This document shows positions 33,926-40,459 of a stretch of 40,459 nt of DNA, piece after piece. A program made the position numbers and the translations under genes. A model generated the notes under the pieces. The model saw nothing but the letters and a program-made list of their open reading frames with translations. It did not search any database and was not told where the DNA came from. How positions within the stretch are numbered: the first letter of the stretch is position 1; each line of letters starts with the position of its first letter. Source of the DNA: an uncultured Lachnospiraceae bacterium. GTDB taxonomy: Bacteria > Bacillota > Clostridia > Lachnospirales > Lachnospiraceae. Location: contig CAMPAP010000110.1 in NCBI GenBank assembly GCA_946631935.1, positions 1-40,459 of the forward strand. The letters run 5' to 3'.

Positions 33926-33938
33926 TGGGCATTATGCC
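33926..33938. promoter_or_regulatory. GGGCAT/ATGCCC palindrome in the csp leader
   Basis: A perfect 13-bp palindrome, GGGCATTATGCCC, 47 nt upstream of the csp start codon. In RNA the loop would be too small unless the stem opens to five pairs. It may act as a DNA site or be part of the leader fold. Confidence 0.3.
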
Positions 33939-33964
33939 CGTTATCAACTCAGTATGGATCTAAT

Positions 33965-34022
33965 AAAAAAATCACATACTTTTGTAAACCATCCGAGCCG
34001 AGGTGATTTACAAAAATATGTG
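33965..34022 (-). promoter_or_regulatory. Terminator-like hairpin in the csp leader
   Basis: The 16-nt arms CACATACTTTTGTAAA and TTTACAAAAATATGTG (plus-strand reading) pair with one mismatch around an 18-nt loop. On the minus strand seven T residues follow directly. It lies between the csp promoters and the coding region, so it looks like an attenuator or thermosensor. It may also stop transcripts coming from traX. Confidence 0.6.
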
Positions 34023-34054
34023 AGATCACGTCCGTACCTGAATTCAACGAAATT

Positions 34055-34111
34055 ATTCTATCATTTAACTGACCTTAATGTCAATATATGATAGTGTTTT
34101 GACATTGTTAA
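34055..34111 (-). promoter_or_regulatory. Two overlapping promoters for the cold-shock gene
   Basis: P1: TTGACA (34084-34079), an 18-nt spacer, TAGAAT (34060-34055). P2: TTAACA (34111-34106), a 17-nt spacer, TATATT (34088-34083). The P2 -10 shares bases with the P1 -35. Transcripts from P1 would start near 34048, giving a leader of about 170 nt. Confidence 0.7.
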
Positions 34112-34146
34112 CAGACTTTTCTTTTTTCGTCCGGTCAATCATAAGA

Positions 34147-35148
34147 TCAAACACCTATGAATAAATATCTCAGACAAAACAAAAGCGTCAGATGCGCAGG
34201 ATAGAAAATATAATACAGATACTTCATGTACTTTCCTTTTTCTCCGTTATAACGCTCTACAAGCAGCGCACTGAAAAAGCATGTGCATTCGGTATAATTC
34301 AGGGCAAAAAGCAAAATACAGCCCTTCATAACTCCATCCTTATTAGTCATTCCCATCTTTCTGCACAGCCAGATAACAGCTATGGCAAGCACTCCGTGAA
34401 CACTGTAATCGGTTTTCAGGACAAAAGCCAAAGCGCAGGTAATGAAAAGTACCAAAAGCACGCCGAATAATTCAGGTTTATTTTTGACATCCATTTTCTT
34501 TGTCAGGATAAAATATATCACAAGGCCCAAAGCAGCCCCGATAAGCGCCATTACCGCCATAACAACAGGAGACGAAAAATCCGCAGCGATACCGAACATA
34601 CTTGCAAAAAACATCAAAGATACGCAGTGGATCGTAGACAGCGCACCCGTGAGTGCCGCGGGTATGAAGGCAAGAGCTGACATCTTTTTAAAAAATAGCG
34701 GATCTCTGAGAACCTTTTCCGCAAAATACATAAAAAGCATTCCTATGAAAAGAGTCAGAAATACATTCTGACTTTCACTATAAACACCTCCGTAAAATGC
34801 ATAATCAAAGGGAAGTTCGGAGATGATTGAAAAAATAAAAAGGCGGATCAGATATCTGCCCACATTACGGGTGTGAAAAAATCCTTCCACCAAAAGAAAG
34901 CAAAAGATGGGAAACGAAACTCTTCCTATAAGTCTTAGCAAAGCATCGAAATCCCTGAGAAATGCCGGATCTCCCATAAAATCCATCCAAAGTCCGGGAT
35001 GGCGCGATTCCACCTCATATTTAACGGCATCAACGCCATTATGCTGAAGAAAAAGGATGTAGCGCTCAAAAAAAGCAGCACCTACATGATCCAGAAACAT
35101 GGTGATCATGGCCACTATCTTAAGAGTTCTTCCCGTGACAGTCTTCAT
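34147..35148 (-). CDS. TraX-family membrane protein
   Basis: 333 residues. The start TLKIVAMITMFLDHVGAAFF is the TraX signature, with the conserved MxxDH. Further on are RLIGRVSFPIFCFLLVEGFF and LIRLFIFSIISELPFDYAFY, then NVFLTLFIG and about eight membrane segments in total. The end YYIFYPAHLTLLFCLRYLF is also characteristic. TraX was named for acetylation of F-pilin, but the many chromosomal copies in Firmicutes have no pilus link and are probably membrane acyltransferases with unknown acceptors. Overlaps ysxC by 4 nt (ATGA), so it is coupled to an essential GTPase gene. No terminator lies close behind; the csp hairpin is the first candidate. Confidence 0.88.
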   Translation of the reverse strand: MKTVTGRTLKIVAMITMFLDHVGAAFFERYILFLQHNGVDAVKYEVESRHPGLWMDFMGDPAFLRDFDALLRLIGRVSFPIFCFLLVEGFFHTRNVGRYLIRLFIFSIISELPFDYAFYGGVYSESQNVFLTLFIGMLFMYFAEKVLRDPLFFKKMSALAFIPAALTGALSTIHCVSLMFFASMFGIAADFSSPVVMAVMALIGAALGLVIYFILTKKMDVKNKPELFGVLLVLFITCALAFVLKTDYSVHGVLAIAVIWLCRKMGMTNKDGVMKGCILLFALNYTECTCFFSALLVERYNGEKGKYMKYLYYIFYPAHLTLLFCLRYLFIGV

Positions 35149-35768
35149 GAGATAAATCCTTCGACAATATTAAGCAGCTCCTCTCTGCCCTGTTTTGTTT
35201 CCGACGAAAAAGCAAGGAGTTTTACGTCTTTTTCCATGCCAAGCTTAAGCTTAATGTTCTTAAGCTGTTTATCAAGCTGTGAACGCTTTATCTTATCCGC
35301 CTTGGTTGCAACCACAACAGGAGTCCTGCCGGCACTTACTATCCAGTCATACATCTGCCTGTCATCCGCCGTAGGATCGTGTCTTATATCCACAAGGAGC
35401 ACCACGCATTTAAGCTGCGCCGACGTATTAAGATATTTTTCGATCATCGGTCCCCACTTTGCTCTTTCAGCCATGGAAGTCTTTGCATAACCGTAACCGG
35501 GAAGATCGACCAGATAAAAAAATGCATCTGCTTCCAGGTCAGGGGGGGCAGTCTTGCCGCAGCGGACCTTAAAATAATTAACGGTCCTGGTCTTTCCGGG
35601 TTCTGCTGATGTCCTTGCCAGTTTTTTTCTGCATAAAAGAGCATTGATAAGAGACGACTTACCTACATTGCTCCTGCCCGCAAAGGCAAGCTCAGGAGAG
35701 TCGTTAAGAGGAAATTTACTGGTCACACCGCATACGGTTTCAAGTTCTGCATTTTTTACGGTAAGCAT
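35145..35768 (-). CDS. ysxC: Ribosome-biogenesis GTPase YsxC (EngB)
   Basis: 207 residues from ATG 35768, 5 nt after GAGG; a GTG two codons earlier is less likely. Motifs: GRSNVGKSSLINALL (G1), DLPGYGYAKTS (G3), ATKADKIKRSQ (G4) and LAFSSETKQGREEL (G5-like). It aids late assembly of the 50S subunit. In many Firmicutes lonA precedes ysxC after clpX; here clpX is followed by a terminator and then ysxC with no lonA. Confidence 0.97.
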   Translation of the reverse strand: MLTVKNAELETVCGVTSKFPLNDSPELAFAGRSNVGKSSLINALLCRKKLARTSAEPGKTRTVNYFKVRCGKTAPPDLEADAFFYLVDLPGYGYAKTSMAERAKWGPMIEKYLNTSAQLKCVVLLVDIRHDPTADDRQMYDWIVSAGRTPVVVATKADKIKRSQLDKQLKNIKLKLGMEKDVKLLAFSSETKQGREELLNIVEGFIS

Positions 35769-35783
35769 GTTCACCTCATATAC

Positions 35784-35819
35784 TAAAAAAGTTGTCAGGA
35801 GATAAGCCCCCTGACAACC
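35784..35819 (-). terminator. Terminator after clpX
   Basis: On the minus strand GTTGTCAGG...CCTGACAAC, a perfect 9-bp stem, is followed by six T residues, 24 nt after the clpX stop and directly in front of ysxC. Since no separate ysxC promoter is obvious, partial read-through is likely. Confidence 0.9.
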
Positions 35820-35842
35820 GTTATTACATGATCATCCCCGTC

Positions 35843-37165
35843 TTACGATGTTGCCAGCCGGCCGTCACCTACCGCAACGGGCAATTCTTCTTTTTCACCG
35901 CTCTTCTTCTTTTTAATGAGCTTTGCAGCCTCGGGATTTCCGCCGTTTTCAACAGCTTCCTTAGTGACGATGCACTTTTCGATGGAATCATCTGAGGGAA
36001 TCTCATACATGACATTCATCATGGATTTTTCCATAATGGATCTGAGACCTCTTGCACCTGTCTTACGCTCATGAGCCTGATCGGCAACGGATTCAAGTGC
36101 TTCATCCTCAAAATCCAGTTCAACGCCATCCATATCAAAGAGCTTCTTGTACTGCTTGACCAGTGCGTTCTTGGGCTCCTTCAGGATCCTGATGAGTGCC
36201 TCTTTATCAAGTCCGTCAAGGCTTACCTCAATAGGAACACGTCCCACGAACTCAGGGATAAGTCCGAACTTGATGAGATCCTGAGGTTCGACCTTCTTTA
36301 AGATCTCTCCTATCTCCTTTTCATCCCTGGAAACAACCTCGCTGTTAAAACCGATGGCTTTGCGGTTAAGTCGGGTTTCGATTATATTTTCAAGACCGTC
36401 AAAGGCTCCACCGCAGATGAAAAGAATATTGGTGGTATCGATCTGCAAAAGCTCCTGATGAGGGTGTTTTCTGCCGCCCTGGGGAGGCACGGAAGCAACC
36501 GTCCCCTCTATTATCTTAAGAAGTGCCTGCTGAACGCCTTCTCCGGAAACATCACGTGTAATAGAGACATTTTCCGATTTCTTGGTTATCTTATCGATCT
36601 CGTCAATATAGACGATACCAAGGGATGCGCGCTTTATATCATAATCGGCAGCCTGGATAAGCTTAAGGAGGATGTTCTCAACATCTTCTCCCACATATCC
36701 GGCCTCGGTAAGAGTGGTTGCATCAGCTATGGCAAAAGGAACATTAATGATCTTTGCAAGTGTCTGTGCAAGATACGTCTTACCGCTTCCCGTAGGTCCC
36801 AGAAGCAGTATATTGCTCTTTTGGAGTTCAACATCACCTTCAACGGGCTTGCTGGTAACTCTCTTGTAATGATTGTAAACAGCAACGGAAAGAGCCTTCT
36901 TGGCCTCGTCCTGACCGATGACATAATCATCAAGGAACTCTTTGATCTGTCGGGGCTTGAGAAGACGGATATCTTCTTCAGACTGCAGCTCATGTCCTTT
37001 AAGATCGGTTTCCTCAAAATCATCCTCGATGATATCGGAACAGATGCTTATGCACTCATCACAGATATAAATTCCCGGAGGGCCCGCAACAAGCTTTCTG
37101 GTCTCTTTCTTGGGCTTTCCGCAAAAAGAACACTTAATTTCTCCCGGATCCTTTTTGTTTGCCAT
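35843..37165 (-). CDS. clpX: ClpX, ATPase subunit of the ClpXP protease
   Basis: 440 residues. The N-terminal zinc domain [20 protein letters not shown] then YICDECI binds substrates and adaptors. The AAA core has [17 protein letters not shown] (Walker A), [11 protein letters not shown] (Walker B), [11 protein letters not shown] (pore loop), [11 protein letters not shown] (sensor and ClpX motif) and RTGARGL-like [16 protein letters not shown]. It unfolds tagged proteins and feeds them to ClpP. Start and clpP stop overlap by one nucleotide (TAATG). The last 30 residues, Lys/Glu-rich and ending GDGRLATS, are variable. Confidence 0.98.
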   Translation of the reverse strand: MANKKDPGEIKCSFCGKPKKETRKLVAGPPGIYICDECISICSDIIEDDFEETDLKGHELQSEEDIRLLKPRQIKEFLDDYVIGQDEAKKALSVAVYNHYKRVTSKPVEGDVELQKSNILLLGPTGSGKTYLAQTLAKIINVPFAIADATTLTEAGYVGEDVENILLKLIQAADYDIKRASLGIVYIDEIDKITKKSENVSITRDVSGEGVQQALLKIIEGTVASVPPQGGRKHPHQELLQIDTTNILFICGGAFDGLENIIETRLNRKAIGFNSEVVSRDEKEIGEILKKVEPQDLIKFGLIPEFVGRVPIEVSLDGLDKEALIRILKEPKNALVKQYKKLFDMDGVELDFEDEALESVADQAHERKTGARGLRSIMEKSMMNVMYEIPSDDSIEKCIVTKEAVENGGNPEAAKLIKKKKSGEKEELPVAVGDGRLATS

Positions 37166-37776
37166 TATTTCTTCTTATCCTTATCTCCGGTATCATGACT
37201 CTCTATAACAGAATCCACGATACCATACTCTAACGCTTCCTGAGCTGTCATCCAGAAATCCCTGTCAGTGTCCTTACACATCTGCTCATAGGTTTTTCCG
37301 GTATTTTCAGCAAGTATCCTGTTAAGTCTTTCCTTGGTACGAAGGATGTTCCTTGCAGCGATCTCAATCTCCGTAGCCTGACCCTTAGCTCCTCCGAGAG
37401 GCTGATGGATCATTACTTCGGCATTGGGAAGGATGTATCTTTTTCCTTTTGCTCCGCCTGCAAGAAGAAATGCACCCATGCTGGCTGCCATTCCGATACA
37501 AACGGTGGAAACATCACTCTTGATGTAATTCATGGTGTCAAAAATAGCCATACCTGCAGTTACGGATCCGCCGGGGCTGTTGATATAAAGATGGATATCC
37601 TTCTCGGGATCTTCGGCTTCAAGGAAAAGAAGCTGGGCGACTACAATGCTGGCAGTCACATCATTTACTTCATCCGAAAGGAAAATGATCCTGTCTTTTA
37701 AAAGTCTTGAATAAATATCATATGAGCGCTCTCCCTTGGAGGTCTGCTCTATGACGTAAGGAACCAAACTGGACAT
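37165..37776 (-). CDS. clpP: ClpP, protease subunit
   Basis: 203 residues, normal length. The serine protease tetradecamer of ClpXP. The catalytic serine is in [14 protein letters not shown], the histidine in [13 protein letters not shown] and the aspartate in [10 protein letters not shown]. The N-terminus [20 protein letters not shown] is the standard gate region. Lies 3 nt after tig and overlaps clpX by one nucleotide, so the three are co-translated. Confidence 0.98.
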   Translation of the reverse strand: MSSLVPYVIEQTSKGERSYDIYSRLLKDRIIFLSDEVNDVTASIVVAQLLFLEAEDPEKDIHLYINSPGGSVTAGMAIFDTMNYIKSDVSTVCIGMAASMGAFLLAGGAKGKRYILPNAEVMIHQPLGGAKGQATEIEIAARNILRTKERLNRILAENTGKTYEQMCKDTDRDFWMTAQEALEYGIVDSVIESHDTGDKDKKK

Positions 37777-37779
37777 TAT

Positions 37780-39060
37780 TTATACCTCCTTGGCATTATC
37801 GGTAATAAACTCCATGGCCTTCTTGATGATGATATCCTTCTCAAGCTCCTTGGAGCCCTGGGCTTCAAGCATTTCCTTAACCTTGTCGACCTCAAGCTGA
37901 TATGCCTCAGCCATGGTCTCATATTCCTTCTGACGATCCTCATCGGTAACGGTCATGCCTTCTGCTTCTGCTACAGCCTGAAGAACAAGGCGGCTCTTGA
38001 TACGATCCTCAGCCTGGGGTCTTACCTGCTCCATCATGCGGTCAAGAGTAAGTCCGGTATATTTTACGTAGTCGTCCCATTTAAGACCCTGCATTGCAAG
38101 TCTTTGCTGGTAATCCCTGATGATCATCTTCTGCTCTGTCTCGAAGATCTCCTCGGGAACTTCCATCTTGGCATTCTCAACAACCTTGGCGATGGCCTCA
38201 TCCTGCTTTTTGCCTCTTGCATCGTTGAGCTTGTCAACCTCAAGGTCGCTTCTTACAGATGCCTTGTAATCCTTAACAGTCTCGAAGCCCTTATCTGCGG
38301 CGTAGTCGTCATTAAGCTCGGGAACCTGCTTCTCTTCGATCTCATTTACCTTGCACTTGAATACGGAAGCTTTTCCGGCAAGTGATTCCTCATGATAATC
38401 CTCGGGGAAGGAAACATTAACCTCCTTCTCTGCGCCGATCTCGGCACCGATAAGCTGGTCTTCAAATCCGGGGATGAACTGGCCGGATCCGATGGTAAGA
38501 GTGTAATTCTCGCCCTTTCCGCCTTCAAAAGCTTCTCCGTCTACAAAACCTTCAAAATCAAGCTTTATCCTGTCACCGTCCTTAACAGGGCGCTCAACCT
38601 TCTCATATCTTGCATCCTTGTCAAGCTCTGACCGGATCTTCTTTTCAACATCCTCATCGGTAACGGTGGTATCAACTGCAGCGATCTCTACTCCCTTATA
38701 TTCTCCAAGGGTAACTTCAGGCCTTACGGCAACGGTTGCGGTAAATACAACACCCTTTCCGGCTTCCGCTGAAACAACCTCAAAGCTGGGGCTGGACATT
38801 ATCTCCTCATCAACCTCTTCATATGCCTTCTCATACTCGTCGGGAACAAGGTCATCAAGAGCGGTATTATAGAAAACCTCTTTTCCGTACATCTTCTCGA
38901 TGACATTTCTGGGAGCCTTGCCCTTTCTGAATCCGGGAATGGTGATCTTTCCTTTTTCCTTGCTATAGGCGGATGCAAGTGCCTTTTCAAAATCCTCGGC
39001 GCTTACTTCGATGGTCATCTTAATCCTGCTTCCTTCAAGCTTCTCGACACTAACACTCAT
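37780..39060 (-). CDS. tig: Trigger factor
   Basis: 426 residues. The ribosome-binding N domain carries the signature IPGFRKGKAPRNVIEKMYGK. An FKBP-type prolyl isomerase domain follows (about 150-245: KDGDRIKLDFEGFVDGEAFE, SGQFIPGFEDQLIGAEIG). The helical C-terminal arms form the chaperone cradle. It shields nascent chains at the ribosome exit. First gene of tig-clpP-clpX, with a near-consensus promoter. Confidence 0.98.
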   Translation of the reverse strand: MSVSVEKLEGSRIKMTIEVSAEDFEKALASAYSKEKGKITIPGFRKGKAPRNVIEKMYGKEVFYNTALDDLVPDEYEKAYEEVDEEIMSSPSFEVVSAEAGKGVVFTATVAVRPEVTLGEYKGVEIAAVDTTVTDEDVEKKIRSELDKDARYEKVERPVKDGDRIKLDFEGFVDGEAFEGGKGENYTLTIGSGQFIPGFEDQLIGAEIGAEKEVNVSFPEDYHEESLAGKASVFKCKVNEIEEKQVPELNDDYAADKGFETVKDYKASVRSDLEVDKLNDARGKKQDEAIAKVVENAKMEVPEEIFETEQKMIIRDYQQRLAMQGLKWDDYVKYTGLTLDRMMEQVRPQAEDRIKSRLVLQAVAEAEGMTVTDEDRQKEYETMAEAYQLEVDKVKEMLEAQGSKELEKDIIIKKAMEFITDNAKEV

Positions 39061-39136
39061 TGTAAAAATCTCTCTTTCATTAAAATAATAACTATATGTG
39101 CTTTACGCTCAAAATACATAAGCGCACGGTCTGTAT

Positions 39137-39165
39137 ATTATAACCGATAAGTCCCAAACATTCAA
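39137..39165 (-). promoter_or_regulatory. Promoter of tig-clpP-clpX
   Basis: TTGAAT (39165-39160), a 17-nt spacer and TATAAT (39142-39137). The -35 begins 2 nt from a GAAAC repeat. No CtsR site is visible. Confidence 0.8.
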
Positions 39166-39167
39166 GA

Positions 39168-39194
39168 GAAACGGCGGAACCGTCCCCCTGTTTC
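39168..39194. repeat. GAAAC...GTTTC palindromic repeat, copy 4
   Basis: 27 nt with core GGCGGAACCGTCCCCC. Its last two bases are shared with the kinase stop codon (39193-39195), and it lies just upstream of the tig promoter. Confidence 0.8.
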
Positions 39195-40020
39195 AGGACT
39201 GGATATTTCGTGAATATGTGACAGCTGCAGAGGCTTCTGAATCTTTCAGAAGCTTCTTTGCATTTTTTTCAAGTTTTTTATACTGCCGGGGAGTGCATGT
39301 GGCTATATCCACAAGTCTTTGAAGCACCGAATACATATCCGGTATTCTGAGTGACGGATCAGGTGAAGTGCACTGTTTTATGATAAGATCCAGACTTGCA
39401 GAAAAACCGCTGCCCCCCTCTGCAAGAGAAACACTTTTTCCGTTTACACCAGCCCTTTTTCCTGTAAGCATATGATACAAAAGCATTCCAAATGCATATA
39501 CATCGGAATACATTCCCTGACTCATACCCTTTTCAAACTGTTCGGGAGCACTTGCCCCAACTGTTCCCGCAACGGATGAAGAAGCATCTTCAAGAAAACA
39601 TGCTGACCCCAGATCCGCAAGCCTGATCTCTCCGTCAGGCTGCAGTATCAGGTTCTCTGCCTTAAGATCCCTGAAAAGGATATTACCGTCTGACTGCTGG
39701 AGATAAGCGATACCGTCCGCAATGCTTATGGCAAAACGCATGCATTCAGGCTGTGCAAAGCCTCCTCTTCTTTCGATGCATTCATCAAAAGGATTTCCCC
39801 AGATATATTCCTCAAGGATAAAGAATTTTCCTTCATCATACGAATCAATGAACTTCGGAAAAAGAGGATGATCCGAAAGCTTCAGAAAGGCTGCTTCCCT
39901 GTCCCTCATGGCTTTATCACTCATCTCTTTCAGGGCATAATACTTACCCTTGTCCTTAACTCTGTAAACCTTTCCGAAAGAGCCGCTTCCTATGAGTTTT
40001 TCTTCATCATATCCAAACAT
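39193..40020 (-). CDS. Soluble Ser/Thr protein kinase (Hanks type)
   Basis: 275 residues. Glycine loop IGSGSFGKVYRV, ATP lysine in YALKEM, Glu in the C helix (DREAAFL), hinge ILEEYIWGN, catalytic loop FRDLKAENL (RD type), metal motif ADLGSA (DLG in place of DFG), APE-like SAPEQF and DVYAFGMLLYHMLTGKRAG. All residues for phosphotransfer are present. It has no membrane segment or PASTA repeats, unlike PrkC/StkP, so it acts in the cytosol. The C-terminal 40 residues are Lys-rich helix. Lies 12 nt after the probable PP2C-like gene, in one operon. The stop codon overlaps a palindromic repeat. Confidence 0.93.
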   Translation of the reverse strand: MFGYDEEKLIGSGSFGKVYRVKDKGKYYALKEMSDKAMRDREAAFLKLSDHPLFPKFIDSYDEGKFFILEEYIWGNPFDECIERRGGFAQPECMRFAISIADGIAYLQQSDGNILFRDLKAENLILQPDGEIRLADLGSACFLEDASSSVAGTVGASAPEQFEKGMSQGMYSDVYAFGMLLYHMLTGKRAGVNGKSVSLAEGGSGFSASLDLIIKQCTSPDPSLRIPDMYSVLQRLVDIATCTPRQYKKLEKNAKKLLKDSEASAAVTYSRNIQS

Positions 40021-40032
40021 TTACAATTTCCT

Positions 40033-40459
40033 TTACTTTACGGCAACAGCTGCGATACAGCCGTCAAAGCCTTCACTTTTCAGCTCGGCAAGTCTCCTGT
40101 CAAAAGCTTCATCAGATAGTATCAGGTCAGGTTCAAACAGGGCTGTATAATCATCCAGAGTTCCTTTTATACCGCCCGGAAAGGATGCTGTGCTGCGGCC
40201 GTCAGCCGTCAGATTTCCTTCATTTTCTTTTACATATTCACTTGTCCAGCATTCCGGGCAGGCACAGATAACGCATCCGGGAGAAAGATCCAGCACATCC
40301 TCTCCTCCTTCGTATGAAGAAATGCATCTGACAAATCTGTTTTTTCCAAAGACTCTGGCAAGTCTTATGATGCACATTCCTGAGCCTTCGGTGACCCAGA
40401 CATAAGCAGATGAACCTGCAGCTAATATTCCGGCGCATCCCGAACCGAAAAAGCTTCCG
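40033..40459 (-). CDS. Probable degenerate PP2C-like phosphatase, C-terminal part (partial)
   Basis: The frame stays open to the right edge, giving at least 142 residues; an internal ATG at 40377 is not the likely start. The visible part includes GSGCAGILAAGSSAYVWVTE, GSGMCIIRLARVFGKNRF, DLSPGCVICACPECWTSEYV and a final SEGFDGCIAAVAVK. The pattern recalls the end of PP2C phosphatases: GDSR strand, LxxGDxLLLCSDGL, a helical stretch, then DNxTxIxV. Here the metal-binding aspartates are replaced: TEGS for GDS, CPECW for SDGL and DG for DN. It would pair with the kinase downstream, as PP2C and kinase genes often do. The fold assignment is tentative and the N-terminus is missing. Confidence 0.45.
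   Translation of the reverse strand, partial: GSFFGSGCAGILAAGSSAYVWVTEGSGMCIIRLARVFGKNRFVRCISSYEGGEDVLDLSPGCVICACPECWTSEYVKENEGNLTADGRSTASFPGGIKGTLDDYTALFEPDLILSDEAFDRRLAELKSEGFDGCIAAVAVK

Noticed and set aside
1-40459. Prophage, insertion sequence or plasmid segment
   Set aside because: No integrase, transposase, replication-initiator or phage structural gene was recognised; gene order and base composition are continuous with a core chromosome.

Overview
The window reads as chromosomal DNA of a low-to-moderate GC Gram-positive anaerobe of the Clostridia, most likely a Lachnospiraceae (Butyrivibrio-like) bacterium. The basis is gene order (infC-rpmI-rplT with an attenuated leader; rho-rpmE-DUF1385-prmC-prfA; ispF-cysS-rlmB-sigH; tig-clpP-clpX-ysxC), Firmicute families (CarD-like, DUF4364, DUF3048, TraX-like), sigma-A-type promoters with AGGAGG ribosome binding sites, and the first residues of a clostridial [FeFe] hydrogenase at the left edge. 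It is mostly housekeeping DNA: no phage, plasmid, insertion sequence, CRISPR array, tRNA or rRNA was recognised.

Layout. 1-3.65 kb: N-terminus of a hydrogenase (-), a membrane FecR-domain protein (-) and a divergent PepD peptidase (+), with a perfect 25-bp palindrome between the last two. 3.67-3.88 kb: a 216-bp element with inverted ends. 3.9-5.9 kb: rplT-rpmI-infC (-), infC starting at AUU behind a leader with a terminator, preceded by a CarD-like regulator. 6.0-11.3 kb: prfA, prmC, DUF1385, rpmE and rho (-), a translation and transcription termination cluster. 11.4-15.8 kb: a secreted repeat protein and a 1,159-residue GGDEF/EAL cyclic-di-GMP protein. 15.8-23.7 kb: a long minus-strand operon, murD-rarA-malic enzyme-DUF4364-ispF-cysS-rlmB-sigH. 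23.7-27.5 kb: an envelope group made of an L,D-transpeptidase, a DUF3048 lipoprotein and a probable MurL epimerase. 27.6-33 kb: a RACo-like ATPase, a DUF6273 membrane protein and ClpB. 33-34.1 kb: a zinc-ribbon membrane protein and a cold-shock protein with a long structured leader. 34.1-39.1 kb: tig-clpP-clpX-ysxC-traX. 39.2 kb to the end: a Ser/Thr kinase preceded by a probable degenerate PP2C-like phosphatase cut by the window edge.

Most interesting points. (1) The Mur ligase at 22380-23627 has DSISTIP where classical MurD has DSKATN, and a MurL-like epimerase lies 2.4 kb away. Together they suggest the MurD2/MurL route, in which L-Glu is added and then epimerised, in a Firmicute. (2) Four copies of a 26-27-nt palindromic GAAAC...GTTTC repeat sit against gene ends or in the infC leader. 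(3) The cold-shock gene has tandem promoters, a roughly 170-nt leader and a terminator-like hairpin, suggesting RNA-level control. (4) The kinase neighbour looks like a PP2C fold without its metal-binding aspartates. (5) A FDPxxYA repeat module is shared by the L,D-transpeptidase and the 11.4 kb secreted protein.

All functions are inferred by reading the sequence; no database search was run.
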